Assembly: GCA_012511315.1 (NCBI GenBank)
Contig: JAAZGI010000110.1
Location: 1-9,704 of the forward strand
Origin: Clostridium sp.
Lineage (GTDB): Bacteria > Bacillota > Clostridia > Clostridiales > Clostridiaceae
Direction of reading: 5' to 3'
Length of the DNA stretch: 9,704 nucleotides
Below, one piece after another: positions 1 to 6,885 of the stretch. How positions within the stretch are numbered: position 1 is the stretch's first letter; the number at the start of each line of letters is the position of its first letter. A program made the translations under genes and the position numbers. The notes beneath the pieces are model-generated. The model had not been told where the DNA came from. It did no database searches and saw nothing but the letters and a program-made list of their open reading frames with translations.

Positions 1-170
1 ATTTTGTCGTGCTGTTTATTCGAAAACATAAAACATGCTTTCTGCATGGGATCCATCTTCAGGATTTCTTGGATGATCATTGTCAGTCCATCGACTGACT
101 TTCTAAAATCCACCGGTTCAGGGATTAGATATATCTTGGAATCTGGCTTATAGCCGGAGTAATTAGACAA
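1..170 (-). CDS. tnpB: IS66 family accessory protein TnpB, partial (C-terminus outside window)
   Basis: About 56 residues are visible, read from a TTG at 170 to the window edge. The core reads KIYLIPEPVDFRKSVDGLT, followed by a DPMQKACFMFSNKQHDK stretch. This is the hallmark of IS66 TnpB: a short beta strand, the (T/V)DxRKxxDGL motif, and the hydrophobic FxF-N+ segment. TnpB is a small accessory protein needed for transposition of classic IS66 elements alongside the TnpC transposase; its exact biochemical role is not settled. No ATG lies in frame upstream before a stop near 199. TTG at 170 is chosen because GGAGGTG at 184-178 is a near-perfect ribosome binding site 9 nt upstream (measured from GGAGG). 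That site is paired inside a hairpin (see separate entry). An alternative is that the true N-terminus was lost, but the well-placed binding site argues for the TTG start. Confidence 0.85.
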   Translation of the reverse strand, partial: MSNYSGYKPDSKIYLIPEPVDFRKSVDGLTMIIQEILKMDPMQKACFMFSNKQHDK

Positions 171-177
171 AGAACAA

Positions 178-221
178 CACCTCCATACTTTATAATCCTA
201 TTGTCTCAGGATATGGAGGTG
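178..221 (-). promoter_or_regulatory. Stem-loop that buries the tnpB ribosome binding site
   Basis: On the minus strand CACCTCCATA (221-212) is a perfect 10-bp complement of TATGGAGGTG (187-178). The latter contains the GGAGGTG ribosome binding site of the IS66 tnpB. The 24-nt loop has a further TCCT/AGGA pairing (211-208 with 199-196). The structure would form on any transcript that reads into the element from the MFS gene, hiding the site. The stem is followed by TTGTTCTTTGTC, so it might also act as a weak rho-independent terminator for the MFS gene. The sequence alone does not separate the two roles. Confidence 0.6.
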
Positions 222-269
222 CTTTCTATATGGTATCTATTTTACGCTTACAATATAATAAATGTTTTT

Positions 270-1553
270 TTAAGAGGACTTAGATTGCAAATTTTTCTTA
301 TCTGGAAGTTTCTCTAGGAAAACCCAACGTAGGAAAAAGGCTAAACTGGCAAACAAGCGAAGGCCTGCTGTCACGTATAAAGCGAAATGAATATTCCAAT
401 TTCTAAGGATTAGTTCACTAGCAAAAGGGGAGAGAAACAAGGTGATATTAATTAGGGTTTGATGAACTGCAATGGAGAGCATGACTTCGTCGGGTTGCGC
501 AGCCTCAAGCAGAGAACCTAAAATTACCACAGTGGTTCCAGATACAAAAATCCCAATAAATATATTCATAATTGTAATCATAAGTAGGGTGTTGGTTAAA
601 GCATACAACAAGGGACTAACGGCCATGCCAAGAACAACAATAGCAGTTGTTAGCTTGTATCCTTTTTGGCGAATAAGATAGGACCACAGATTAAACGACA
701 AGACCATGGCCAAAGCGTTGGAAACATTAATTAAAGTGAGCCATTTTTCATCGGCACCGAGGTATTCAATTTGATAAAGATTAAATAGTGGCCAGCCCAT
801 TTGCCAAGCAAAATGAAACAAGAGAGAACAGACTAAAAAAACCACATATTCTTTGTGCTTAAATATAGTGTGAATAGAACTTCCTAATCTAAGTTTTCTT
901 GGAATCGGAGCTTTTTGAACTTCTTTGATTTTTTGCAAAGCTCGGATTTCAAAGATTCCAAAGATAACCGAGGCTATAAATAAAGTCTGATAAATTAGGA
1001 TGACTTGATTATTGTTTGCGTTTGAAGGGATGGATAGGATAAGACCCACTAGAATGGAAAACACAATGGTAAAGATTTGAGAAATTTTATTTTTTTGACT
1101 TAAAGCCACTGGTATTTCTTGAGGATGGAAAATGTTGCCAGTCCAACTTTGCAGGGCTGTTTGACCAATGCTTTCCGGTAGGTTCATCAAGCTAAAAAGA
1201 ACTACAAAAGCATACCCTCTAAATTGGACTGGAAGAAAAGGAGTAGCTACGAGGAGGAGAGGGAAAAATCGGGAAATATAAAAAAAGCGGCGCATGACCT
1301 TACTGGTATCCTTTGAGTTTTGAATATAAAGAATACCAGGAATGGTGGTAAGAACAGCAACTAATCCCGGCAAGGAGTTAAAAAGGGAGTAATGCAAAGA
1401 AGTAGCTCCCAGTCGGTTTATAAATTTAGGGGCATAGGTACGGGAAAAAATTGTTACAATGGTAAAAAGTATGCCATTGAGGGTAAAATAGCGTAAGTTA
1501 TCATCGGTCCCGAGAAATGATTTGAATGGATGTTTTATCTTCATAAATATCAC
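270..1553 (-). CDS. MFS-type membrane transporter, substrate unknown
   Basis: This is a 427-residue integral membrane protein with about 12 hydrophobic helices, in two groups of six separated by a basic, polar loop around residues 204-232. That is the layout of the major facilitator superfamily. Examples are the TM2 segment around SLFNSLPGLVAVLTTIPGIL and the TM7 segment around YVVFLVCSLLFHFAWQMG. The classical GxLaDrxGrr motif after TM2 is not conserved; the corresponding loop reads QNSKDTSKVMRRFF. The family assignment therefore rests on topology and general resemblance rather than a signature. No substrate can be proposed. GTG at 1553 is preferred over ATG at 1544 because AAAGGA lies 5 nt before GTG but 14 nt before ATG. 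The gene is monocistronic with its own promoter, and an IS66 terminus sits 18 bp after its stop codon. The coding frame is intact. Confidence 0.8.
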   Translation of the reverse strand: MIFMKIKHPFKSFLGTDDNLRYFTLNGILFTIVTIFSRTYAPKFINRLGATSLHYSLFNSLPGLVAVLTTIPGILYIQNSKDTSKVMRRFFYISRFFPLLLVATPFLPVQFRGYAFVVLFSLMNLPESIGQTALQSWTGNIFHPQEIPVALSQKNKISQIFTIVFSILVGLILSIPSNANNNQVILIYQTLFIASVIFGIFEIRALQKIKEVQKAPIPRKLRLGSSIHTIFKHKEYVVFLVCSLLFHFAWQMGWPLFNLYQIEYLGADEKWLTLINVSNALAMVLSFNLWSYLIRQKGYKLTTAIVVLGMAVSPLLYALTNTLLMITIMNIFIGIFVSGTTVVILGSLLEAAQPDEVMLSIAVHQTLINITLFLSPFASELILRNWNIHFALYVTAGLRLFASLAFFLRWVFLEKLPDKKNLQSKSS

Positions 1554-1588
1554 TTAAATCCTTTGGTTGAAGTTTGCTTGCTTGGATT

Positions 1589-1616
1589 ATTATACCTGTT
1601 TTAATAGGACTTAGAA
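1589..1616 (-). promoter_or_regulatory. Promoter of the MFS transporter gene, overlapped by a dyad
   Basis: On the minus strand a perfect TATAAT (1594-1589) lies about 36 bases before the GTG start. The -35 element is poor (TTCTAA, 1616-1611, 16-bp spacer). The -35 and spacer lie within an imperfect inverted repeat, CCTGTT at 1620-1615 and AACAGG at 1600-1595, with inner TAA/TTA pairing. This would suit a repressor or activator site, but no known regulator is recognised. Confidence 0.5.
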
Positions 1617-1725
1617 CAGGTTAGTGAAAACATTGTGAACAGATTTTTTTAACCTTAGATGGGTTATTAAAAAAAGTTTCTTATTGTTCCTGCTGCTCTT
1701 GTTTAAAGACATACAGGAGCCATGA

Positions 1726-1760
1726 AAGAACCCTCACCTGCTTTTTAGGTGAGGGTTCTT
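1726..1760 (-). terminator. Rho-independent terminator after pncB
   Basis: This is a perfect 14-bp stem (1726-1739 with 1747-1760; arm AAGAACCCTCACCT) with a 7-nt loop. It lies 35 bases after the pncB stop codon on the minus strand. The stem base is A/T-paired, so the 3' arm ends in UUCUUU, though the U run is short. On the plus strand it is followed by TTGCTTTAAGATTTT, but no plus-strand gene ends here, so pncB is the likely user. Confidence 0.8.
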
Positions 1761-1794
1761 GCTTTAAGATTTTAAAAATATAGAGCGTAACGGA

Positions 1795-3285
1795 TTATTC
1801 TAACTCTGCAAATTGATCGGTTAGTGAATTAAGGAGATCTTGTTTGGTCTGCCAGAGTTTTTCCGAGAGATCTATATAGTATTTGTGAGGGTTTTCAAAG
1901 CGCTTGGTTTCATCCCAGAACTTACCTAATTCCTGTTTGGAATACTGGGCAATTTCTTGTACCGTAGGACTTTCGTAGACCTGTTTGCCTTTTAAGAAAA
2001 TGGGAATCTGCAGCTCTTTCACATAGAAGTTTCGCAGGGTTTTCTTTTTCCATGTGAAAATAGGGTCAAAGATAGTATAAGGTTTTGACTCATCAATGAC
2101 TTCGTCGTGGTGGCAGATTACATCAGCTAAAGCATGATCATCTTCTTTTGAAAAAATGCGATAAATCTTTTTAAAGGCTGGTGTGGTAATCTTTTCTTCG
2201 TTTTCTGACAGTTTTATTTTAGGGATTGGTTTCCCATTTTCATCTTCAACTGCAACTAATTTATAAACTCCACCAAAAACGGGTTCTGAGCGGGCGGTAA
2301 TGAGTCGCTCGCCGACCCCAAAGGAGTTGATGGCGGCTCCTTGAGCTAACACATCACGAATGATGAATTCATCTAAAGAATTCGATACAAGGATTTTACA
2401 ATCAGGGAAACCAGCGTCATCGAGCATTTTTCTAGCTTCTCTGGAAAGGTAAGCAATATCTCCTGAATCTAAACGAATGCCGGCGGGGCGAAAACCTTGT
2501 GGTACGACAATTTCGTTAAATACTTTAATCGCATTGGGGATACCCGATTTTAAGGTGTTATAGGTATCAACCAGTAAGGTGCAAGAGTCAGGATAAGTAC
2601 GTGCGTAGGCTGCAAAGGACTCGTACTCAGTGTCAAACATTTGAACCCAAGAATGGGCCATGGTACCTAGTACAGGTACGTTAAACATCATTCCAGCCAT
2701 GGTGTTAGAAGTGCCAACACAGCCAGCAATTACAGCGGCACGAGCCCCGTAGGTGGCTCCGTCGTAACCTTGGGCTCTCCGGGAACCAAATTCTAAAATT
2801 GCCCGGCCGTCGGCAGCTTGAACAATCCGGCTGGATTTTGTAGCGATTAAGGTTTGATGGTTGATGGTTAGAAGAACCATGGTTTCTAATAATTGAACTT
2901 CTAGAATAGGGCCACGGGCTGTAACCAAAGGTTCATTCGGGAAGACCGGTGTTCCTTCAGGAATCGCATAAACGTCACAAGTGAATTCAAAGTTTTTAAG
3001 AAAATCAATGAATTCGGGTTTGAAATGATTTAAACCTTCCAAGTAGTCGATGTCTGTGGGAGTGAATTCCAATGCTGAAATGTATTCCAGTAATTGATGA
3101 ACACCTGCCATAATGCAGTATCCACCATCATCGGGAATTCGCCGGAAGTACATATCAAAATAAGCGATTTTGTCTTGCATGCCATTGTCAAGATAGCCAT
3201 TGCCCATAGTCAGCTCATAGAAATCAGTCAACATGGTCAAATTTCTTGAGTCGCGCACATTAAATGTTGGTTTGTTTTTCTTCAT
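1795..3285 (-). CDS. pncB: Nicotinate phosphoribosyltransferase (NAD salvage)
   Basis: This enzyme joins nicotinate to PRPP, with ATP hydrolysis, to give nicotinate mononucleotide, the first committed step of NAD salvage from nicotinic acid (Preiss-Handler pathway) in the cytosol. The protein has 496 residues, the usual length for the Gram-positive type. Near the N-terminus, LTDFYELTMGNGY is the conserved substrate-side segment. GTMAHSW carries His211, the position of the phosphorylated histidine in PncB enzymes. GIRLDSGD (Asp273, Asp276) and SNSLDEF form the phosphoribosyl site, and FGVGERLITA is the GVGTxL-like phosphate loop. ATG at 3285 is supported by AGGAAGG ending 6 nt upstream. The gene is transcribed alone, divergently from the helicase gene, with its own promoter and a strong terminator. 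There are no frameshifts or missing catalytic residues. Residue roles are taken from the family; I did not align it. Confidence 0.96.
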   Translation of the reverse strand: MKKNKPTFNVRDSRNLTMLTDFYELTMGNGYLDNGMQDKIAYFDMYFRRIPDDGGYCIMAGVHQLLEYISALEFTPTDIDYLEGLNHFKPEFIDFLKNFEFTCDVYAIPEGTPVFPNEPLVTARGPILEVQLLETMVLLTINHQTLIATKSSRIVQAADGRAILEFGSRRAQGYDGATYGARAAVIAGCVGTSNTMAGMMFNVPVLGTMAHSWVQMFDTEYESFAAYARTYPDSCTLLVDTYNTLKSGIPNAIKVFNEIVVPQGFRPAGIRLDSGDIAYLSREARKMLDDAGFPDCKILVSNSLDEFIIRDVLAQGAAINSFGVGERLITARSEPVFGGVYKLVAVEDENGKPIPKIKLSENEEKITTPAFKKIYRIFSKEDDHALADVICHHDEVIDESKPYTIFDPIFTWKKKTLRNFYVKELQIPIFLKGKQVYESPTVQEIAQYSKQELGKFWDETKRFENPHKYYIDLSEKLWQTKQDLLNSLTDQFAELE

Positions 3286-3338
3286 TACATACCTTCCTAT
3301 CTGATTGATAATAATAGATTTAAGAATAATATATCTAA

Positions 3339-3368
3339 ATTGTACTCCAATGGCAAAGAAGATACCAA
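3339..3368 (-). promoter_or_regulatory. Probable pncB promoter
   Basis: On the minus strand TTGGTA (3368-3363) and TACAAT (3344-3339) are separated by 18 bp, giving 4/6 and 5/6 matches to the vegetative consensus. The predicted transcript start lies about 45 bases before the pncB ATG. The GATAATCAG-type repeats lie just upstream, where an activator or repressor could act. Confidence 0.5.
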
Positions 3369-3418
3369 TCAGAAATCACGATAATCAGCTAATAAACTTA
3401 TTTTGACTGATAATCAGT
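3367..3418. repeat. AATCAG-word cluster with a 13-bp palindrome between pncB and the helicase gene
   Basis: AATCAG occurs at 3367-3372, 3383-3388 and 3412-3417, the last two extended to GATAATCAG (3380-3388 and 3409-3417). The last copy lies inside the perfect odd-length palindrome ACTGATAATCAGT (3406-3418). The cluster is upstream of the pncB promoter and within 50 bases of the helicase start, so it could be an operator for either gene. It does not match any NAD-regulon operator (NiaR, NrtR) that I can recall with certainty. Confidence 0.4.
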
Positions 3419-3453
3419 GACTTTTAGGGAAAAGTGAAGAAAGGAAGAAGATT

Positions 3454-5334
3454 ATGAAGCTGGATGAATTTCAGGAAAAGGCACGCAACAATATGGATTC
3501 AAGGGTTTTATTAGTAGCTCCTCCAGGTTCGGGTAAAACAACGGTCCTTTTGGCTAAAATTGAATATTTAGTGAAAGAAGTAGGGGTTGCCCCTTCTCGG
3601 ATGTTAGTGCTAACTTTTTCACGATCAGCTAGTCAAAATATGAAAGAGAGGTTTTTAAAGTTACGACTTAAAACAGCACCTTTTTTTGGAACCATCCATT
3701 CCTTGGCTTATCGGGAAATCAGTAAACAGAAAAGCAAAATTCAATTAATAAGTTCCAACCAGGCACTTTATGCTTTGCATTCCATTCGGCGGCAATATTT
3801 ATTGTCATCGGAAGAGGTCAGTCGAGCGGTTAGTGATATTTCTCGGGAACGATCAACGGGTCAAATTGATCATACAACTCCAGAAAACTTTAGAATCCAG
3901 GCTCGCACAGCCTACGACCTTTACAAAAAAAACCATCAATTAATGGATTTTGATGATTTAGAGGAAGAGTTTCTTAAGTTGTTAAAAGACCCTACTTACC
4001 GCAGCAAGCTACAAGAAGGAATTGATTGGATTATGGTGGATGAATTTCAAGATTTAAATCCAATTCAACTAAAAATTCTAAAGCTGTTATCCGAAAAAGC
4101 CAAGCTTTTTTGTGTGGGTGATGAAGATCAGTGTATATACGCCTTCCGTGGTTCTGACACCAGTGCCATGGTGAATTTTGACCAGGAGTTTTCTGGCGGT
4201 AAAATCCTTTATCTGCGATTTAATTACCGATGTAGTGCTACAATTGTTCGCCATGCTAACTTAGTCATTCGGAACAATAAGGAGCGTTATCCCAAAGAAA
4301 TTATTAACTTTCGCCAGGATGAGACCCTGCTTAATAGTTATTATTTCCAAGATGAGAAAAAGTCTTGGGATTATGCAATAGATAAAATTAAACAACAATC
4401 CAAGCAAACAGACTGTGTTGTGATTTGTCGCACCAATAGCGAAATGGAGGAATTTGCCTATGGTTTAGTAAAGAAAGGGATTTCCTTTTCTTTTCTTGAT
4501 CGACCCTTTAATCGATATAAAAAGTTGATATTTAATAATGTTATTGATTATCTTAAATATAGCGAACAGCCCAATGGGACTGGTTTATTAAAGGTTTTAA
4601 AGACGGCCCCTGTCAACTTGCCTTCGGATTTAATTCGAAAGCTAAGTTTGTTGGAGTTGTGGAGTGAGACAGATCTCCTGGAGGGCAATCAGTTTCATTT
4701 AAGTCTAGACCTTAGGGAAGACTTGGTAGACTTAATAAGTGGCTTAAAAAAGCTTAAACAGATGAAGCCGGGACAGGCTATTCGCTACGTTCTTTATGTG
4801 ATGGGTTATTATAAGTGGCTAGGAGAGTTAGCTCATCAGACAGGAACCTACCTAGGAGACCTAGTGGAAGAAGTGGAACTATTAGCAAAGGAAGCATCTG
4901 AGTTTCCGAGCACTCGTGATTTCCTGCGGTACTTAAAAGCTTGGGAAGAGGTTATTGAAAAACCGCAATCCCCAGAACGAGTTCTATTAGCTACTATGCA
5001 TGGGGTTAAAGGAATGGAGTTTGATGAGGTCATCATCCTTAATGCTTATGAAGGAGCCATTCCCCATGAGAAATCACTAAATGAAATGGAAGCTGAACGC
5101 AGACTATTTTATGTAGCAGTAACCCGGGCAAAGCATCATTTGACCATCCTAACACCAAAGACTTGGCGGGGCAGTTTAGTGAGCCCTTCTAGATTTATTA
5201 AAGAACTGGGGAGTCCAATTAGTTTAGGACCCAATAGTTTAGGAGTAAATAGCACGTCCAGAAAATATAAGAACAATCGTTTCTGGAACTTAAGAGGAAA
5301 GCTGGAAATTAAAAGATGCACTAGGCTGGAATGA
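3454..5334 (+). CDS. UvrD/PcrA-like superfamily 1A DNA helicase, compact, with an altered C-terminus
   Basis: This is an ATP-driven 3'-5' single-strand translocase/helicase of the UvrD/Rep/PcrA type, probably acting in repair or replication restart. All core motifs are present: a Q-motif-like start with Gln7; Walker A APPGSGKT (22-29); Walker B DEFQD (196-200); motif III GDEDQCIYAFRG (from 222); motif IV around FNYRCS; motif V TMHGVKGMEF (514-523); and motif VI VAVTRAKH with Arg558. At 626 residues it is about 100 shorter than PcrA/UvrD and lacks the C-terminal tail that carries the RNA-polymerase-binding Tudor domain. ATG at 3454 follows AGGAAG with good spacing. The catalytic core ends near SRFIKEL (about residue 588). 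The last 14 or so codons (from about 5294) overlap, in another frame, an ISLre2-type transposase remnant, so the native C-terminus has probably been replaced. It should still be catalytically competent. Its specific cellular role cannot be fixed from sequence. Confidence 0.9.
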   Translation: MKLDEFQEKARNNMDSRVLLVAPPGSGKTTVLLAKIEYLVKEVGVAPSRMLVLTFSRSASQNMKERFLKLRLKTAPFFGTIHSLAYREISKQKSKIQLISSNQALYALHSIRRQYLLSSEEVSRAVSDISRERSTGQIDHTTPENFRIQARTAYDLYKKNHQLMDFDDLEEEFLKLLKDPTYRSKLQEGIDWIMVDEFQDLNPIQLKILKLLSEKAKLFCVGDEDQCIYAFRGSDTSAMVNFDQEFSGGKILYLRFNYRCSATIVRHANLVIRNNKERYPKEIINFRQDETLLNSYYFQDEKKSWDYAIDKIKQQSKQTDCVVICRTNSEMEEFAYGLVKKGISFSFLDRPFNRYKKLIFNNVIDYLKYSEQPNGTGLLKVLKTAPVNLPSDLIRKLSLLELWSETDLLEGNQFHLSLDLREDLVDLISGLKKLKQMKPGQAIRYVLYVMGYYKWLGELAHQTGTYLGDLVEEVELLAKEASEFPSTRDFLRYLKAWEEVIEKPQSPERVLLATMHGVKGMEFDEVIILNAYEGAIPHEKSLNEMEAERRLFYVAVTRAKHHLTILTPKTWRGSLVSPSRFIKELGSPISLGPNSLGVNSTSRKYKNNRFWNLRGKLEIKRCTRLE

Positions 5335-5767
5335 TAAAAAAGAAATGAAAATATTGCTCGAGTCCTATATGGGCCACGATGTGACGAAAAACCAAGAGAA
5401 ATCGATTGAAGACGTCAGTAAATGTATCATAAATAACTGGGTAGGGATTTAGAACATGCTACAGACAGGCTATATGGGGTGTAGTGCCGAAGGGAATGTT
5501 AGTCATGTGTTATCTAGCGGGCTGTAGTCACGGCCGCTAGGATGGAGCTTAAAAGGGGCTGAGAACGTAGCTAGGTTGCGAGTGCTTGGTTTAAACGGAG
5601 GCAGCTTTGAAACCTATTATAGAAATAAAGCCACAGAAAAGTGTAAAGAAGATCCAAGGACTAAGCTAGACAAAAGAATGATAAAAATCAACAAAATATG
5701 CTGTTACAGAAGACAGGGTAAAGTATGCCACACCAAGTTTTGGCTGGTACAAGTCAATGTAACCTAA
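5294..5767 (+). pseudogene. C-terminal remnant of an ISLre2-family (UPF0236) transposase
   Basis: A single frame, +1 relative to the helicase, runs 157 codons from 5294 to a TAA at 5765-5767. It is interrupted by TAG codons at 5450-5452 and 5525-5527. It contains, in order, a helical stretch SWKLKDALGWNDKKEMKILL, then an INNW-GI segment, then GCSAEGNVSHVLSS, SRPLGWSLKGAENVARLR and a final LGLNGGSF. The family-typical C-terminal signature is GCSAEGHVSHVLSSRLSSRPxGW...GA..MA.LR, so the match is strong. Intact ISLre2 transposases are roughly 450-530 residues, so only the last third remains. No start codon or ribosome binding site serves it, and the upstream two thirds are gone at the junction with the helicase gene. 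It is certainly non-functional as a transposase. Confidence 0.85.
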
Positions 5768-5813
5768 CATATTGGGTGTTTCTCTCAACTGATAGTAAAT
5801 TGACACTACCGTT
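5768..5813 (+). repeat. Possible right end of the ISLre2-type remnant
   Basis: After the transposase frame stops there are about 140 bases before the next gene. The stretch near 5789-5810 (CTGATAGTAAATTGACACTA) looks like an IS terminus and contains a perfect TTGACA (5800-5805) facing outward toward the RluA-family gene. The partner terminal repeat is missing because the left part of the element is deleted, so the boundary is a guess. Confidence 0.35.
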
Positions 5814-5846
5814 CAACTGCTTAGTTTCGTTTTAACTTGAAATTTC

Positions 5847-5855
5847 TGATATAAT
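5847..5855 (+). promoter_or_regulatory. Extended -10 promoter of the pseudouridine synthase/flippase operon
   Basis: TGATATAAT (TG at 5847-5848, TATAAT at 5850-5855) is a perfect extended -10 element. No good -35 sits at the usual distance, which is typical of extended -10 promoters. Transcription would start near 5862, giving a 5' leader of about 50 bases that contains a small TAAGT/ACTTA hairpin. GAGGA lies 8 nt before the ATG at 5912. Confidence 0.65.
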
Positions 5856-5911
5856 CATAAGATGTAAGTGGGAAAACTTAAGTTAGAAAAGAAAGATCGA
5901 GGATAAAAATT

Positions 5912-6874
5912 ATGATTATTAAAATAGGCCCTAACGAGGCTGGACAAAGTGTTGAAAAATACGTAAAAAAATTAATGCGCGATGTTCCCCTGTCAGCAAT
6001 ATTTAAAGCATTGCGAAAAGGTGATATTCGGCTCAATGATGTGAAAGCTAAAGGGAAAGAAAGACTAGTGGAAGGCGACAGCTTAGAAATTCGTTTTCTT
6101 GACTCTAGAAAAGCTTTAGAGAAAAAGACCTTTATTGAATCTCAAGTAGACTTTAAAGTGGTTTTTGAGGACAAAAATTTACTGATGATTGAAAAATGGC
6201 CAGGTGTCGTAGTTCATCCTGATGGATCAGGCTTACCCAGTTTGACAGACCATGTATTAACGTACTTGTCTGAAAAAGGGGACTGGGATGCAGCTGAAGA
6301 AACAACCTACTCGCCTTCACCGGTGAATCGACTAGATCGCAATACATCGGGCATTGTGATATTTGCCAAAAATGCTCAAGCGACTCGCAGTATGGCTGAA
6401 ATCTTAAGAGATGGTGGTTTGCGTAAAGATTATGTAGCGATTGTTCAAAACCGAATTTCCGATGGCCGAAAAGAAGCTTGGATTTCCAAGGATGCTGATC
6501 GTAATGTATCTAGAATTTATGAGGAAGCTGGAGAAGATCGCTTACCCATTGTAATGGAAACAGAAACAATCAAATCCAATGGAATGTATTCCTTTGTAGA
6601 ACTGAATCTTGTCACAGGACGTTCTCACCAGCTGAGAGCTCACTTAGCTCATATGGGTAATCCAATTGTTGGTGATATGAAGTACGGCGTCCGTGAAGTC
6701 AACGAGTGGTTCGACAATAAATATGCTCTGAAATTCCAATATCTATATGCCTATAAGGTGACCTTTAAAGAAACCGATGATTATTTAAGTTATCTTCAAG
6801 ATAAAGTAATTGCTGTAAAATTGCCACCACTATTTAGACATATTAGAAATGATGTGTTCCGCGACGAGTTGTAA
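5912..6874 (+). CDS. RluA-family RNA pseudouridine synthase
   Basis: This enzyme isomerises specific uridines to pseudouridine in rRNA or tRNA. The 320-residue protein has an N-terminal S4 RNA-binding domain (about residues 12-75, around IFKALRKGDIRLNDVKAKG) and a catalytic domain typical of the RluC/RluD branch. VVHPDG is the motif I region. NRLDRNTSG holds the catalytic aspartate, Asp142. VTGRSHQLRAHLAHMGNPIVGD (from 234, split here as VTGRSHQLRAHL plus AHMGNPIVGD) is the conserved motif III. The residue before Arg140 is Asn rather than the commonest His, a variation I believe also occurs in Firmicute paralogues. ATG at 5912 has GAGGA 8 nt upstream. The next gene begins 11 bp after its stop, so the two are co-transcribed. 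Which nucleotide it modifies cannot be told, because several RluA paralogues coexist in Firmicutes. Confidence 0.93.
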   Translation: MIIKIGPNEAGQSVEKYVKKLMRDVPLSAIFKALRKGDIRLNDVKAKGKERLVEGDSLEIRFLDSRKALEKKTFIESQVDFKVVFEDKNLLMIEKWPGVVVHPDGSGLPSLTDHVLTYLSEKGDWDAAEETTYSPSPVNRLDRNTSGIVIFAKNAQATRSMAEILRDGGLRKDYVAIVQNRISDGRKEAWISKDADRNVSRIYEEAGEDRLPIVMETETIKSNGMYSFVELNLVTGRSHQLRAHLAHMGNPIVGDMKYGVREVNEWFDNKYALKFQYLYAYKVTFKETDDYLSYLQDKVIAVKLPPLFRHIRNDVFRDEL

Positions 6875-6885
6875 CAGGTAGATCG

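Larger units (their letters stand above)
1..251 (-). mobile_element. Left end of an IS66-family insertion sequence, cut by the window edge
   Basis: Reading the minus strand from 251 downward, the sequence begins GTAAGCG, the conserved terminal heptamer of IS66-family inverted repeats. A reading frame recognisable as IS66 TnpB follows within 81 bases. The other end lies outside the window, so neither the partner repeat nor the usual 8-bp target duplication can be confirmed; the candidate left target copy is 252-259 (aatataat on the plus strand). There is no room for a tnpA between the terminus and tnpB, so this is either a tnpB-first variant or an internally rearranged copy. The element lies 18 bp beyond the MFS transporter stop codon and has probably displaced that gene's native 3' flank. 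Confidence 0.82.

Noticed and set aside
472..681. Plus-strand reading frame inside the MFS transporter gene
   Set aside because: It lies antisense to a well-supported membrane protein gene and has no family resemblance. The same applies to the short antisense frames inside the helicase, pseudouridine synthase and phospholipase C-like genes.
3305..3332. Plus-strand promoter TTGATA-16-TAATAT for the helicase gene
   Set aside because: The -10 is only a 4/6 match in very AT-rich sequence and would give a leader over 100 bases long. Other equally weak candidates exist, so I do not call the helicase promoter.
5345..5452. A separate 35-codon small gene starting at the ATG near 5350
   Set aside because: It has no ribosome binding site and its frame is continuous with the transposase remnant on both sides.
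5450..5527. Two in-frame TAG codons read as possible pyrrolysine or other stop-codon recoding
   Set aside because: The frame is a truncated transposase remnant with no start or ribosome binding site, so ordinary decay explains them. Nothing in the window suggests a pyrrolysine system.
5514..5540. CTAGCGG/CCGCTAG inverted repeat as a terminator for the helicase gene
   Set aside because: The 7-bp stem has a 13-nt loop and no U tract, and it falls within the conserved coding signature of the ISLre2 remnant.
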